Positions 46,701 through 53,580 of a stretch of DNA of 64,000 bases are shown here, one piece after another; the first letter of the stretch is position 1, and every line of letters begins with the position of its first letter. The DNA is taken from NCBI RefSeq assembly GCF_036786105.1, contig NZ_DAIQRQ010000015.1:28244-92243 (forward strand). Direction: 5' to 3'. The position numbers and the translations under genes were made by a program. Source of the stretch: Ohtaekwangia sp036786105. Lineage in GTDB: Bacteria > Bacteroidota > Bacteroidia > Cytophagales > Cyclobacteriaceae. The notes beneath the pieces are model-generated. The model was not told where the DNA came from and did not search any database. It worked only from the letters and a program-made list of their open reading frames with translations.

Positions 46701-47227
46701 TGAATCTCAATTCCAACATGATTATACCGAAGAGCGCCAATTCCATTGAGCAGTTGCTGGAAGAAACGATCGCACACCTCCACATCAACCACAAAGATCT
46801 TTCGCGCGAGAAGAGACGCATTGTAGAGAACATCCGCAATAAAGAAGATATACTCAGCGGCAAGAATATACTGGTGGTGGATGACGATGTGCGCAACCTG
46901 TTTGCACTCACTACTGTGTTTGAGCGCTATAATATTAATGTGATTACAGCTGAAAGTGGCAGAGATGCCATCCAGATATTGAATGAAAATCCACGGATCG
47001 AAATGGTGCTCATGGATATTATGATGCCGGAGATGGACGGTTATGAAACTACACAAAAGATCAGACGCGAACACAAGAACAGTTCCTTACCAATCATTGC
47101 CGTTACGGCAAAGGCGATGAAAGGCGACCGACAGAAATGTATAGAAGCGGGTGCTTCTGACTATATTACGAAACCTGTAAAGATCGATCAGTTACTTTCA
47201 TTGATGCGCCTGTGGTTCTGCAAATGA
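40799..47227 (+). CDS. Giant soluble poly-HAMP hybrid histidine kinase with three receiver domains
   Basis: 2142 residues without signal peptide or membrane span. A divergent HAMP-like lead (about 40-195) is followed by eleven 92-residue HAMP-containing units (about 196-1207), each with LGGQA, WKDLTDSVNQMA and KNTINTMVDQLNSF-type text. Then come a GAF domain (about 1230-1385), a coiled coil, HisKA with H1456 in ANMSHELRTPL, the ATPase (DTGIGIP, GGTGLGLSISRGL) and three receivers with D1805, D1927 and D2073, all intact. Related poly-HAMP kinases (fungal Nik1 group III and bacterial relatives) sense osmotic and other stresses in the cytoplasm. The partner kinase gene starts 25 bases downstream. 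Confidence 0.95.
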   Translation: MGKKTKAVTSSKNGDSVEVLSRPKATRKKVQAQHQHPIDQEYYQQLGILDNRELLRVLTEVRNGNFTVRMPFDQVGVSGKICDTLNDIISLNEKMMQEFMRAGNTIGKQGKLTERIEVPNAKGSWSTGVNSLNGLISDLVHPTIEIAHVISSVAKGNLSQEMQQEIGGHVLQGEFARIAKEVNDMVKQLNLFSMEVTRVAREVGSEGKLGGQAKVKGVDGVWKDLTDSVNQMAGNLTNQVRNIAEVTTAIARGNLSKKITVDVKGEMLELKNTINTLVDQLNSFSSEVTRVALEVGTEGRLGGQATVRGVGGVWKDLTDSVNQMAGNLTAQVRNIAGVTTAVAKGDLSKKITVDAKGELLELKNTINTMVDQLNSFSSEVTRVAREVGSEGQLGGQADVPGVGGTWKDLTDSVNQMAGNLTNQVRNIAGVTTAVANGDLSKKITVDVRGEMLELKNTINTMVDQLNSFGSEVTRVALEVGTEGKLGGQATVKGVGGIWKDLTDSVNQMASNLTGQVRNIAGVTTAVANGDLSKKITVDVRGEMLELKNTINTMVDQLNSFGSEVTRVALEVGTEGKLGGQATVKGVGGVWKDLTDSVNQMASNLTGQVRNIAEVTTAVAKGDLSKKITVDAKGELLELKNTINTMVDQLNSFSSEVTRVAREVGSDGQLGGQANVPGVGGTWKDLTDSVNQMASNLTNQVRNIAEVTTAVAKGDLSKKIAVDVRGEMLELKNTINTMVDQLNSFGSEVTRVAREVGSEGQLGGQADVPGVGGTWKDLTDSVNKMADNLTNQVRNIAEVTTAVAKGDLSKKITVDVKGEMLELKNTINTMVDQLNSFASEVTRVASEVGSEGKLGGQATVKGVGGVWKGLTDSVNQMAGNLTAQIRNIANVAVAVANGDLSKKITVDVRGEILQLKETLNTMVDQLRGFASEVTRVAREVGTEGKLGGQAFVPGVAGTWKDLTDSVNQMAGNLTDQVRNIAGVTTAVANGDLSKKITVDVRGEMLELKNTVNTMVEQLNSFAFEVTRVAREVGTEGKLGGQAEVRGVAGTWKDLTDSVNQMASNLTGQVRGIAKVVTSVAKGNLKQKLSINALGELAQLTDTINEMIDTLAVFADQVTTVAREVGVEGRLGGQASVPGASGTWKDLTENVNQLAANLTTQVRSISEVASAVTKGDLTRTIRVDAKGELEALKDTINQMITNLRETTLRNQDQDWLKSNLAKFTQMLQGQRDLDTVSKRILSELAQVVNAHFGAFYILKQDEETANVKLQLFAAYAYKEEKNIPKEFAIGEGLVGQCAFEKERILLTNVPQGYIKINSGLGKAKPSNLIILPVLFENDVKAVIELASLEVFNETHLDFLSQVTESIGIVLNTIEANTRTEELLTQSQSLASELKVQQGELRRTNDELQDKALLLVKQKEEVEAKNKEVEEARRSLEEKAEQLTLTSKYKSEFLANMSHELRTPLNSLLILAQQLYENAEGNLNEKQIRYAKTIHSCGDDLIQLINDILDLSKIESGFISTNISPVPLAEIASFVETTFKPISEARNLKFRIEMEPSLPSSLETDIQRLNQILKNLLSNAFKFTEKGEVSLKIYDAPRNWKPGNQNLDHAKRVIAFSISDTGIGIPQEKQMIIFEAFQQAEGSTSRKYGGTGLGLSISRGLAELLGGTIELDSAPGRGSTFTLFLPADSLANIAPRETSKSIKAIEQLQLTDNNGNIDTLLSTLRVTKDGVDTRGLEIVNEMINETGDDRNHIQPSDKVILIVEDDYRFGKIVIDKAHEAGLKAVVATSALEVFDFINRYSPVAITLDVKLPDTSGWKVLDLLRGDLNYRHIPIHVISGEENKTLALKRGARSFLLKPLDNTALDELITDIASYNQHEPKRILVVEDNEIDSSQIAKIIQDNNLLVTIATTGAEAIDLIKKEEPDCIILDYTLPDISGPELVHTVSQLKKKLTPVIVYSARDFNKVEMNQLNLNSNMIIPKSANSIEQLLEETIAHLHINHKDLSREKRRIVENIRNKEDILSGKNILVVDDDVRNLFALTTVFERYNINVITAESGRDAIQILNENPRIEMVLMDIMMPEMDGYETTQKIRREHKNSSLPIIAVTAKAMKGDRQKCIEAGASDYITKPVKIDQLLSLMRLWFCK
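41384..44420 (+). repeat. Eleven tandem 276-bp repeats inside the poly-HAMP kinase gene
   Basis: Direct DNA repeats of 276 bp (92 codons), starting with GTAACGCGTGTGGC-type text at 41384 and repeated to about 44420. Units 2-7 are near-identical over long stretches (for example GAGTTGAAGAACACTATAAA in several), while units 10 and 11 have diverged. Such an array should recombine readily and change copy number. Confidence 0.9.
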
Positions 47228-47252
47228 TCCTGTAACGTGAAAAACTTTCTGC

Positions 47253-48527
47253 ATGCAACCGAAGATCTTATTAGTAGACGACCGCGAGGATAATTTACTC
47301 TCCATTGAGACGATCCTCGAACCGAATGGTTACCATTTTATAAAAGCCCGTTCGGGAAGAGAAGCACTGAAAATACTGCTCACGGAGTTTGACTTTGCCA
47401 TGATTCTCATGGATGTAAAGATGCCAAACCTTAACGGCTTTGAAACGGCATCGCTCATCTACGAGCGTGAAAAGCTCAAACACATTCCGATCATTTTCAT
47501 TACCGCGAATAATTTTGGTGACGAAAATATGTACAAGGGCTACCAGGCGGGTGCGGTAGACTATATATTCAAGCCCATTAATCCGGATGTGCTGCGCGCG
47601 AAGGTGGCGGTGCTGGTTGATCTATACCAGAAGACGCACACGCTGAAAGTACAGGAACAAAAGCTGATCGCCATTAACCGCAGTCTGGAGAACGAAGTGA
47701 AAGAGCGCATTGCTTCCGAAGAAAAAGTAAAACAACTGAACCAGGAGCTGCTCGTGAACATCGAGCGGTTGCAGTCGGTTAACAAAGAGCTGGACCGCTT
47801 TGCTTTCATGGCATCGCACGACCTGCAGGAGCCGCTGCGCAAGATCAGGCTCTTCGCGAACAAGCTCTATATGAAGTATAAAGATACAGTAGACGAAGGT
47901 GGCAAGGCCGACTTCGATCGCATTCAGAAGTCGGCCGAGCACATGCAGGCACTCATTCGCGATATCCTTACCTTCTCGAAAATATCAGACGATACGCATG
48001 CGTTTATCAGCACAGATGTAAACATAACAATCAAAGATATACTACTGGAGCTGGAAGACGAGATCAGGCTAAAGAATGCACAAATCACGTTTGACGAATT
48101 GCCGGTGCTAAACGCAAACCCGGGATTGATCCGGTTGATGTTCCACAACCTGATCAGCAACGCCCTGAAGTATAGCAAAAAAGATGTAGCGCCCGAAATT
48201 ACCATCAGTGCCGACCGGCATTACAGCCGACAGGGCGATCTGCATACCTATTGCCGCATCCTGGTAAAAGACAACGGGCTTGGCTTCGATCAAAAGTATG
48301 CAGAAGAAGTTTTCGGTATGTTCAAGCGCCTCCACACCGACCAGCGCCACGAAGGAACCGGTATAGGGCTGGCACTTTGCAGGAAGATAGCCGAGCACCA
48401 CAAAGGGCATATTACCGTGCTGAGCAAAGAAGGAGAAGGTTCAACGTTTATTGTATCGCTTCCCATGGAAAGTAAAGTCACGGCCATGAACGGCACAGTG
48501 CCTACAGAAACGGTCTCAAAACGGTAA
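47253..48527 (+). CDS. Receiver-histidine kinase protein (REC-coil-HisKA-ATPase)
   Basis: 424 residues: an N-terminal receiver (KILLVDDREDNLLS, D54 in LMDVKMP, K108), a coiled coil (about 125-180), HisKA with H189 in FMASHDLQEPLRKIR, and an ATPase (FHNLISNALKYS, VKDNGLGFD, EGTGIGLALCRKIAEHHKG). A receiver in front of a kinase usually acts as the input stage of a phosphorelay, so the poly-HAMP kinase 25 bases upstream is the likely phosphate source (inference). It has no output domain, so signalling continues elsewhere. Its end lies four bases from the convergent MscS gene. Confidence 0.93.
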   Translation: MQPKILLVDDREDNLLSIETILEPNGYHFIKARSGREALKILLTEFDFAMILMDVKMPNLNGFETASLIYEREKLKHIPIIFITANNFGDENMYKGYQAGAVDYIFKPINPDVLRAKVAVLVDLYQKTHTLKVQEQKLIAINRSLENEVKERIASEEKVKQLNQELLVNIERLQSVNKELDRFAFMASHDLQEPLRKIRLFANKLYMKYKDTVDEGGKADFDRIQKSAEHMQALIRDILTFSKISDDTHAFISTDVNITIKDILLELEDEIRLKNAQITFDELPVLNANPGLIRLMFHNLISNALKYSKKDVAPEITISADRHYSRQGDLHTYCRILVKDNGLGFDQKYAEEVFGMFKRLHTDQRHEGTGIGLALCRKIAEHHKGHITVLSKEGEGSTFIVSLPMESKVTAMNGTVPTETVSKR

Positions 48528-48531
48528 CACT

Positions 48532-49374
48532 TCAACGCCCGTTGACTTCTTGCGGCTCACCAAACTGTATTGTATAAATCTTGTTCGTGGTAAACACTTT
48601 ATATATAGCAAGAATCGCAAGGTGACGCGCTTTCATAAATTCGTTGGGTTCGCTGTTGCTCGTCCAGAAAGATATATAGAGTTTGATCTTGGGATCTTCT
48701 ATTGCCTCGTAGAACACATTAACATCGCGAATCAGTTCTTCAGAGCCCGTGCCTTTCAACGCTTCTTCAATCTGTTGTGCTATATAGTGCAGATCAACAT
48801 TATTGCCGATCATGAACTCCAGTTCCACACGTCTTTCTTTGGAAAGCGAATAGTTAATGATCGGCTTCTGAAATATATCTTTATTGGGAATGATCACATT
48901 CAGTCCAGCGAATGTGCGCAGTGTGGTGGAGCGCAATCGAATTTCCTCAATTGTTCCTACAAAGCCATTCGTTTCTACAATGTGCCCAATATCAAAGGGA
49001 CGTTTTACAGCTATAAATGCACCGGATATAAAATTGGCCGTGAGGTCCTGAAATGCGAAACCGAGCGCCAGGCCTATAATACCAACACCGGCCAGCAAGG
49101 AAGTAACCGTTTTCTCCAGCTGCATGATCTCCAGTGCCATCATCGTGCCCAGTATAATCACTAAAGAATACAGCACACCGGCCACCAATCCACTCAGCGA
49201 TTCACTCTTCGAAAAGCTCATCACAAACTTTTGTGCCAGGCGCTGTATGATGCGTGCTATAAATATAGTAACTGCCAGCACAACAATGGCCAGCACAAAA
49301 TTGGGTAACATGCGAATGGCGTACGTCCACCACCTGACCAGTTTATCTTCGATGAGCTTGAACCAGTTGTTCAT
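48532..49374 (-). CDS. MscS-family mechanosensitive channel
   Basis: 280 residues from ATG 49374 (MNNWFKLIEDKLVRWWTYAI). Three membrane segments (LPNFVLAIVVLAVTIFIARI, GLVAGVLYSLVIILGTMMAL, TSLLAGVGIIGLALGFAFQD) include the pore helix with its Ala/Gly pattern; VKRPFDIGHIVETNGFVGTI and IRLRSTTLRTFAGLNVIIPN form the MscS beta domain. The size is that of E. coli MscS. It opens under hypo-osmotic shock to release solutes. The frame is open another 84 codons upstream, but that part overlaps the small gene at 49496 and has no signal. Convergent with the REC-kinase. Confidence 0.93.
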   Translation of the reverse strand: MNNWFKLIEDKLVRWWTYAIRMLPNFVLAIVVLAVTIFIARIIQRLAQKFVMSFSKSESLSGLVAGVLYSLVIILGTMMALEIMQLEKTVTSLLAGVGIIGLALGFAFQDLTANFISGAFIAVKRPFDIGHIVETNGFVGTIEEIRLRSTTLRTFAGLNVIIPNKDIFQKPIINYSLSKERRVELEFMIGNNVDLHYIAQQIEEALKGTGSEELIRDVNVFYEAIEDPKIKLYISFWTSNSEPNEFMKARHLAILAIYKVFTTNKIYTIQFGEPQEVNGR

Positions 49375-49495
49375 AACAATTACTTTTTTTGATGAATAAT
49401 CGATACAGCAGCGTAACCAATCATGGTATATAAATTCATGCCAGCACTCCTGAAGGCATAGTTTTTTGCCCTTGTGAAGATAAACTATAGAAGCC

Positions 49496-49702
49496 ATGAG
49501 AACAACACGAAGAACAACAACCAAACAATTCAGTCCTGATAATACGCTCAACACCTCTCCGGCCATTGATGAGCAGATTGCAAGAACTGAGGAAAATCTT
49601 ACTGACGAAACTCCTGTAGAAGACATCTATACTCCCGGAGCACTCTCGGAAGAAGATCAGGAAAAAAGTAAAAAGCCGTTGAGCAAGAGTGAGGAAAACT
49701 AG
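49496..49702 (+). CDS. Small acidic hypothetical protein (68 residues)
   Basis: MRTTRRTTTKQFSPDNTLNT at the start, then a low-complexity acidic stretch (EENLTDETPVEDIYTPGALS, EEDQEKSKK). It has no membrane span or known family and is probably unstructured. It is divergent from MscS, with 121 bases between the starts. Codon pattern and a clean start and stop make it plausible as a real gene. A repeat element begins right after its stop codon. Confidence 0.6.
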   Translation: MRTTRRTTTKQFSPDNTLNTSPAIDEQIARTEENLTDETPVEDIYTPGALSEEDQEKSKKPLSKSEEN

Positions 49703-49858
49703 TTATCAGTTACACGTTAATCGTTACAGGTTATCTGTGTAATTCTGTGAATTCTGTGGGAAATAAATGCATTTGTTCCCACAGAATTCACAGAATAGCA
49801 CAGATCGTTTAGGGGTAACTGTTAATATACTCTTCCTGATAACGATTAACGGGTAAAC
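49703..49858. repeat. CGTTACAGGTTA-word element, copy 3, with a nested near-perfect hairpin
   Basis: The outer words (CAGTTACACGTTAATCGTTA, then CAGGTTATC; at the right CTGATAACGATTAACGGGTA) enclose a hairpin: arms 49735-49762 and 49776-49803 match at 26 of 28 positions (TTCTGTGAATTCTGTGGGAA core), with a 13-base loop containing AAATGCATTT. It fills the whole gap from the stop codon of the 68-residue gene to the stop codon of the convergent propeller gene. Confidence 0.85.
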
Positions 49859-50733
49859 TAATAACGGTTCAACGAGTATTCCAATATTACCCCATCCCTA
49901 AGACCCGGCTGGATGATGCGGTTTTTCTTTTTATCGTAGTATATATCGGCGGCATCGGTGCCTTTGTATAGTTCGGTATAGCTCTTGTCGCGGAGGTTAA
50001 CTTTCAACAGCCGCGATTGCAGCAGTTTTATATTTACCCAATCGGATACAATGAGTGTATGCGCATCGATCATCTGTATACCATCAAACACACCTTTCGC
50101 ATCGGTAAGTGTTTCGTAGTGGCACGCGTTACCTTTGAAGGTAATCATTCCCAACTCTCCTGCCGGGTGTTCACTGCGGTCCAGGCCGGCTACATACAGT
50201 GTATTATTCGCTGAATCGAATACCAATCCGTTCGGACCAAGAATCTTCGGCAAGGACAGCGGCGCTACTTTGTTCGGTTTTGCCAGCGACACTTTGAATA
50301 TCTGCCCTATATCGGTAGCACTCACAAATAAAACAGAGTCACCCATCACCGCTATATCATTGAGAAATACTGATCCGGTAGCAGCCATATCGATTTCATC
50401 CACTTTATTCCCGGAAGAAAGATCGATCACCACCAACCGGTCAATGTCAGCTATATATAGCTTGTTTCCCAGCAGGGCGGTGCCTTTGGGTGCATTCAAC
50501 GGTTCTTTGTTGAAATGTGCATCGATCACCTTCCCTGACAGATCAAGTTTGCAAAGACCACCATCGCCATCTTTGGCTGTCGGGGCAAGGGCTTTGCCGA
50601 TCAGGGTAGCATACAAAAATTTTCCATCCGAAGCGATGCTTTCCGGATGATCGAGCGGCGATGTGATTACAACGGGCTGGGCATACGCTGCTCTACACAG
50701 CAGCAACAGCAGCACGATACAATAGTTTTTCAT
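49858..50733 (-). CDS. Secreted SMP-30/gluconolactonase-like beta-propeller protein
   Basis: 291 residues with a signal peptide (MKNYCIVLLLLLCRAAYAQ). The rest is a propeller: SPLDHPESIASDGKFLYATL, LNAPKGTALLGNKLYIADID, VFLNDIAVMGDSVLFVSATD, ILGPNGLVFDSANNTLYVAG and DGIQMIDAHTLIVSDWVNIK mark successive blades. SMP-30-type proteins bind a divalent metal and include lactonases; the metal residues cannot be assigned safely here. It lies 60 bases downstream of the AraC gene on the same strand and may be controlled by it. Confidence 0.82.
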   Translation of the reverse strand: MKNYCIVLLLLLCRAAYAQPVVITSPLDHPESIASDGKFLYATLIGKALAPTAKDGDGGLCKLDLSGKVIDAHFNKEPLNAPKGTALLGNKLYIADIDRLVVIDLSSGNKVDEIDMAATGSVFLNDIAVMGDSVLFVSATDIGQIFKVSLAKPNKVAPLSLPKILGPNGLVFDSANNTLYVAGLDRSEHPAGELGMITFKGNACHYETLTDAKGVFDGIQMIDAHTLIVSDWVNIKLLQSRLLKVNLRDKSYTELYKGTDAADIYYDKKKNRIIQPGLRDGVILEYSLNRY

Positions 50734-50793
50734 ATATATTTGATTTTATACAAAGCTAGCACAGGCACCAACCGGGCAGGTAATACACAAAGC

Positions 50794-51657
50794 TCAACCT
50801 ATTGCACTTTTGGCTCGCCAGTCGGCAGGCGTAACACCAAATTCATGTTTAAAAACACGGATGAAGTAGGGCACATTATCAAAACCACATTCGGCTGCTA
50901 CTTCCGACACATTTCCGGAAGTGTTGTGCAGGAGCATTTTAGCATGGGCCAGCCGTTGGGTGTTGATCCATTTCCGTGGAGATATACTATAAAGATTCTG
51001 GAAGTCGCGCTTGAAAGATGCCAGGCTTCTGCCCGACAGTTCCGCGAGCTCGTCTAGTGTCAGCGGCTGAAACAAATGCTTCCGCACTATATATTCCAGG
51101 CTAACCGGCTGCCGGTGGGCAATGCCCTGAATCCAACGCATCACCTGTTCACTATTTCCTCCGGAAATCAGCAGGAGAAATAATTCCGTGAGCTTTAATT
51201 GCAGTATATCATGCAGACGTGTGAGTGACTGATCGAAATAACCGAGATACTGATCGCGAAAGCTTTCCAGCAATGTATTGGTGGGAATAACCAGATGCGT
51301 CATCGGCTGATACTGCATGCCCGCTCCCTGTGGTACGGACATATGCTTCAATGAAAATTCTTTTAAGAAAGCATCCGAAAAGAAGATGATCAGTGCTTCG
51401 TAGTTAACGTCTTCGAGAAATTCAGACATCACATACAAGCCGCGTTTCAGAAACAACAGTTGCCCCGGTTCTACAAGTGCAGAAAAATCGTTGAAGTATA
51501 ATTTCTTATGTCCGTCCAGCACAAAGATCAGCGAGTTCTCCTGCAGCAACACCGTTTTGGTATGGGCAGTGGTTTCATGTTTATAGCGGGCAAAGGCTAT
51601 CTCTCCTGCTTTCAGTACAACGGTGGGTATAGTTTCTGACGAGAAGCGAATGATCAT
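50794..51657 (-). CDS. AraC-family transcriptional regulator
   Basis: 287 residues. The N-terminal 165 residues form a cupin-like sensor (LIFVLDGHKKLYFNDFSALV, EPGQLLFLKRGLYVMSEF). The C-terminal part has two HTH motifs: TLDELAELSGRSLASFKRDF, QNLYSISPRKWI, then VSEVAAECGFDNVPYFIRVF, KHEFGVTPADWR. It is divergent from the ABC exporter (93 bases between the starts) and upstream of the secreted propeller gene; either or both may be targets. The inducer is unknown. Confidence 0.92.
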   Translation of the reverse strand: MIIRFSSETIPTVVLKAGEIAFARYKHETTAHTKTVLLQENSLIFVLDGHKKLYFNDFSALVEPGQLLFLKRGLYVMSEFLEDVNYEALIIFFSDAFLKEFSLKHMSVPQGAGMQYQPMTHLVIPTNTLLESFRDQYLGYFDQSLTRLHDILQLKLTELFLLLISGGNSEQVMRWIQGIAHRQPVSLEYIVRKHLFQPLTLDELAELSGRSLASFKRDFQNLYSISPRKWINTQRLAHAKMLLHNTSGNVSEVAAECGFDNVPYFIRVFKHEFGVTPADWRAKSAIG

Positions 51658-51749
51658 ATCCGAAAATTACAGCTATTTTTATTGACGCAGGAAATAAAAC
51701 AGTTCCTTCAACCGTCTTGTTCCGTAAGAAACTCCAAACCAGAGAACGA

Positions 51750-53492
51750 ATGTCTGCTACCAAATCGAAAATAACCATTGGCCATGTTTTCAAAACCATT
51801 GTATGGCCACGCCGAAAACTATTAGCGGTTGGTCTTCTGCTCATCGTCATCAGTCGTGTAGCGGGCCTTGCCCTGCCATGGGCCAGCAAGTACCTGGTTG
51901 ATGAAGTGATCGCCAAAAAGAATATTCCATTGCTCTATAATCTCCTGGGAGGTGTGATTGCCGCCATCGTCATCCAGGCTGTAACTTCCTTTCTGCTCAC
52001 CAAACTGCTGAGTGTAGAAGCACAGCATCTCATCTCTGTATTGCGTGTGCGCGTGCAGAAACAAATTCTGAGACTGCCGGTACGTTTCTTCGACAATAAT
52101 AAATCCGGTGCACTGGTATCGCGTATCATGACGGATGTTGAAGGTGTACGCAACCTGGTGGGTACAGGCCTGGTGCAACTGGTAGGCGGCCTGCTGAGTG
52201 CTGTTATCTGCCTGGTATTACTCATCCGCATCAGCCCGTTGATGACGCTTTATGTGCTGGTGCCCGTGGCCGTGTTTGGTTTTATATCGCTCAAAGCGTT
52301 CAACAAAATTCGCCCTATTTTTCGGGAACGTGGCAAGCTCAACGCAGAGGTTACCGGTCGTCTCACCGAAACACTCAACGGTGTGCGCGTGATCAAAGGC
52401 TTCAATGCCGAAGCACAGGAAATCAAAACCTTCGAAGCCGGTGTAGAGCGGCTTTTTCTCAATGTAAAACAAAGTCTTACCACCACCAGTCTTGTTACCA
52501 GCTCCGCTACCTTTCTGCTGGGCCTGGCCAGTGTAGGCATTATGGGCATTGGTGGCTATATGAATATACAGGGCAGCATGAGCCCCGGTGATTTTCTTGC
52601 GTTCACCCTATACCTTGGTTTTATGATCGCTCCTATTGTGCAGATGAGCAACATCGGCAGCCAGTTAACGGAAGCTTTTGCCGGACTTGATCGCACGGAA
52701 GAGATCATGAACATGGAGCCGGAAGAAGACAGCACGAAGCGTGTAAAAACGATAAGCCATATACAGGGCGACATCGTCTTTAATAATGTGTCGTTCGCAT
52801 ACGAAGAAGGTAAACCGGTCTTGAAGAACATCAGCTTTACGGCCCCCAGCGGAAGCGTTACAGCGCTCGTGGGCACCTCCGGCTCCGGTAAAACTACGAT
52901 TGCCGGTCTTGCTGCTACCTTCCTGAATCCCGACAATGGCCTTATCACGGTGGATGGCATTGACCTTAGTACGGTATCGCTGAACAGCTATCGCAGTCAG
53001 CTGGGTGTGGTGTTGCAGGACGACTTTCTCTTCGAAGGAACGATCCGCGAAAATATACTCTTCCCGCGTCCTGGCGCTTCCGCGGAAGAGCTGAATCGTG
53101 CCGTTCATGCCGCGCACGTGCATGAGTTTACCGATCGCTTCGAGCTGGGACTCGATACCGTGATTGGCGAACGTGGTGTAAAACTTTCCGGTGGCCAGCG
53201 TCAGCGCATCGCAATTGCCCGTGCTATACTCGCCGATCCGCGCATACTGATACTCGATGAAGCTACTTCCAACCTCGATACAGAATCAGAGTCGTTCATA
53301 CAAGACAGCCTGCGCAGCCTGATGAAAGGACGCACTACATTTGTGATTGCCCACCGGCTGAGCACCATCCGCCAGGCTGATCAGATACTGGTGATTGAAG
53401 GTGGTGAAATAGCCGAGCGCGGCAGTCACGATGAGCTGATCGCTAAAAAAGGACGATACTTCGAACTATATACTTACCAGGCGCGCATCTAA
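51750..53492 (+). CDS. ABC exporter, permease-ATPase half-transporter (MsbA-like)
   Basis: About 580 residues from ATG 51750 (MSATKSKITIGHVFKTIV); a TTG eleven codons upstream is the alternative. Six membrane spans (about 20-310), then the nucleotide-binding domain with Walker A GTSGSGKTT, Q-loop VVLQDDFLFEG, signature LSGGQRQR, Walker B ILILDEATS and the switch His in VIAHRLST. It works as a homodimer and exports lipids, drugs or peptides; the substrate is not predictable. Divergent from an AraC gene that may regulate it. A long inverted repeat follows. Confidence 0.93.
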   Translation: MSATKSKITIGHVFKTIVWPRRKLLAVGLLLIVISRVAGLALPWASKYLVDEVIAKKNIPLLYNLLGGVIAAIVIQAVTSFLLTKLLSVEAQHLISVLRVRVQKQILRLPVRFFDNNKSGALVSRIMTDVEGVRNLVGTGLVQLVGGLLSAVICLVLLIRISPLMTLYVLVPVAVFGFISLKAFNKIRPIFRERGKLNAEVTGRLTETLNGVRVIKGFNAEAQEIKTFEAGVERLFLNVKQSLTTTSLVTSSATFLLGLASVGIMGIGGYMNIQGSMSPGDFLAFTLYLGFMIAPIVQMSNIGSQLTEAFAGLDRTEEIMNMEPEEDSTKRVKTISHIQGDIVFNNVSFAYEEGKPVLKNISFTAPSGSVTALVGTSGSGKTTIAGLAATFLNPDNGLITVDGIDLSTVSLNSYRSQLGVVLQDDFLFEGTIRENILFPRPGASAEELNRAVHAAHVHEFTDRFELGLDTVIGERGVKLSGGQRQRIAIARAILADPRILILDEATSNLDTESESFIQDSLRSLMKGRTTFVIAHRLSTIRQADQILVIEGGEIAERGSHDELIAKKGRYFELYTYQARI

Positions 53493-53507
53493 TGCAACCT
53501 AACTTTG

Positions 53508-53580
53508 AACCTGGAACTTTAACCATTCAAAAGTTCAAGGTTCCAGGTTCAAGGTTCAAGGTTTAAAGTTTAAGGTTCAT
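53508..53580. repeat. GTTCAAGGTT-word inverted repeat, copy 2
   Basis: The left arm AACTTTGAACCTGGAACTTT pairs with AAGTTCAAGGTTCCAGGTTC, then AAGGTT; several tandem words follow. It lies between convergent genes and its last word supplies the TGA (53577-53579) of the reductase gene. Likely a bidirectional terminator. Confidence 0.8.

Noticed and set aside
49375..49626. Upstream extension of the MscS channel
   Set aside because: It overlaps the divergent 68-residue gene and lacks any domain; MscS size and start fit 49374.
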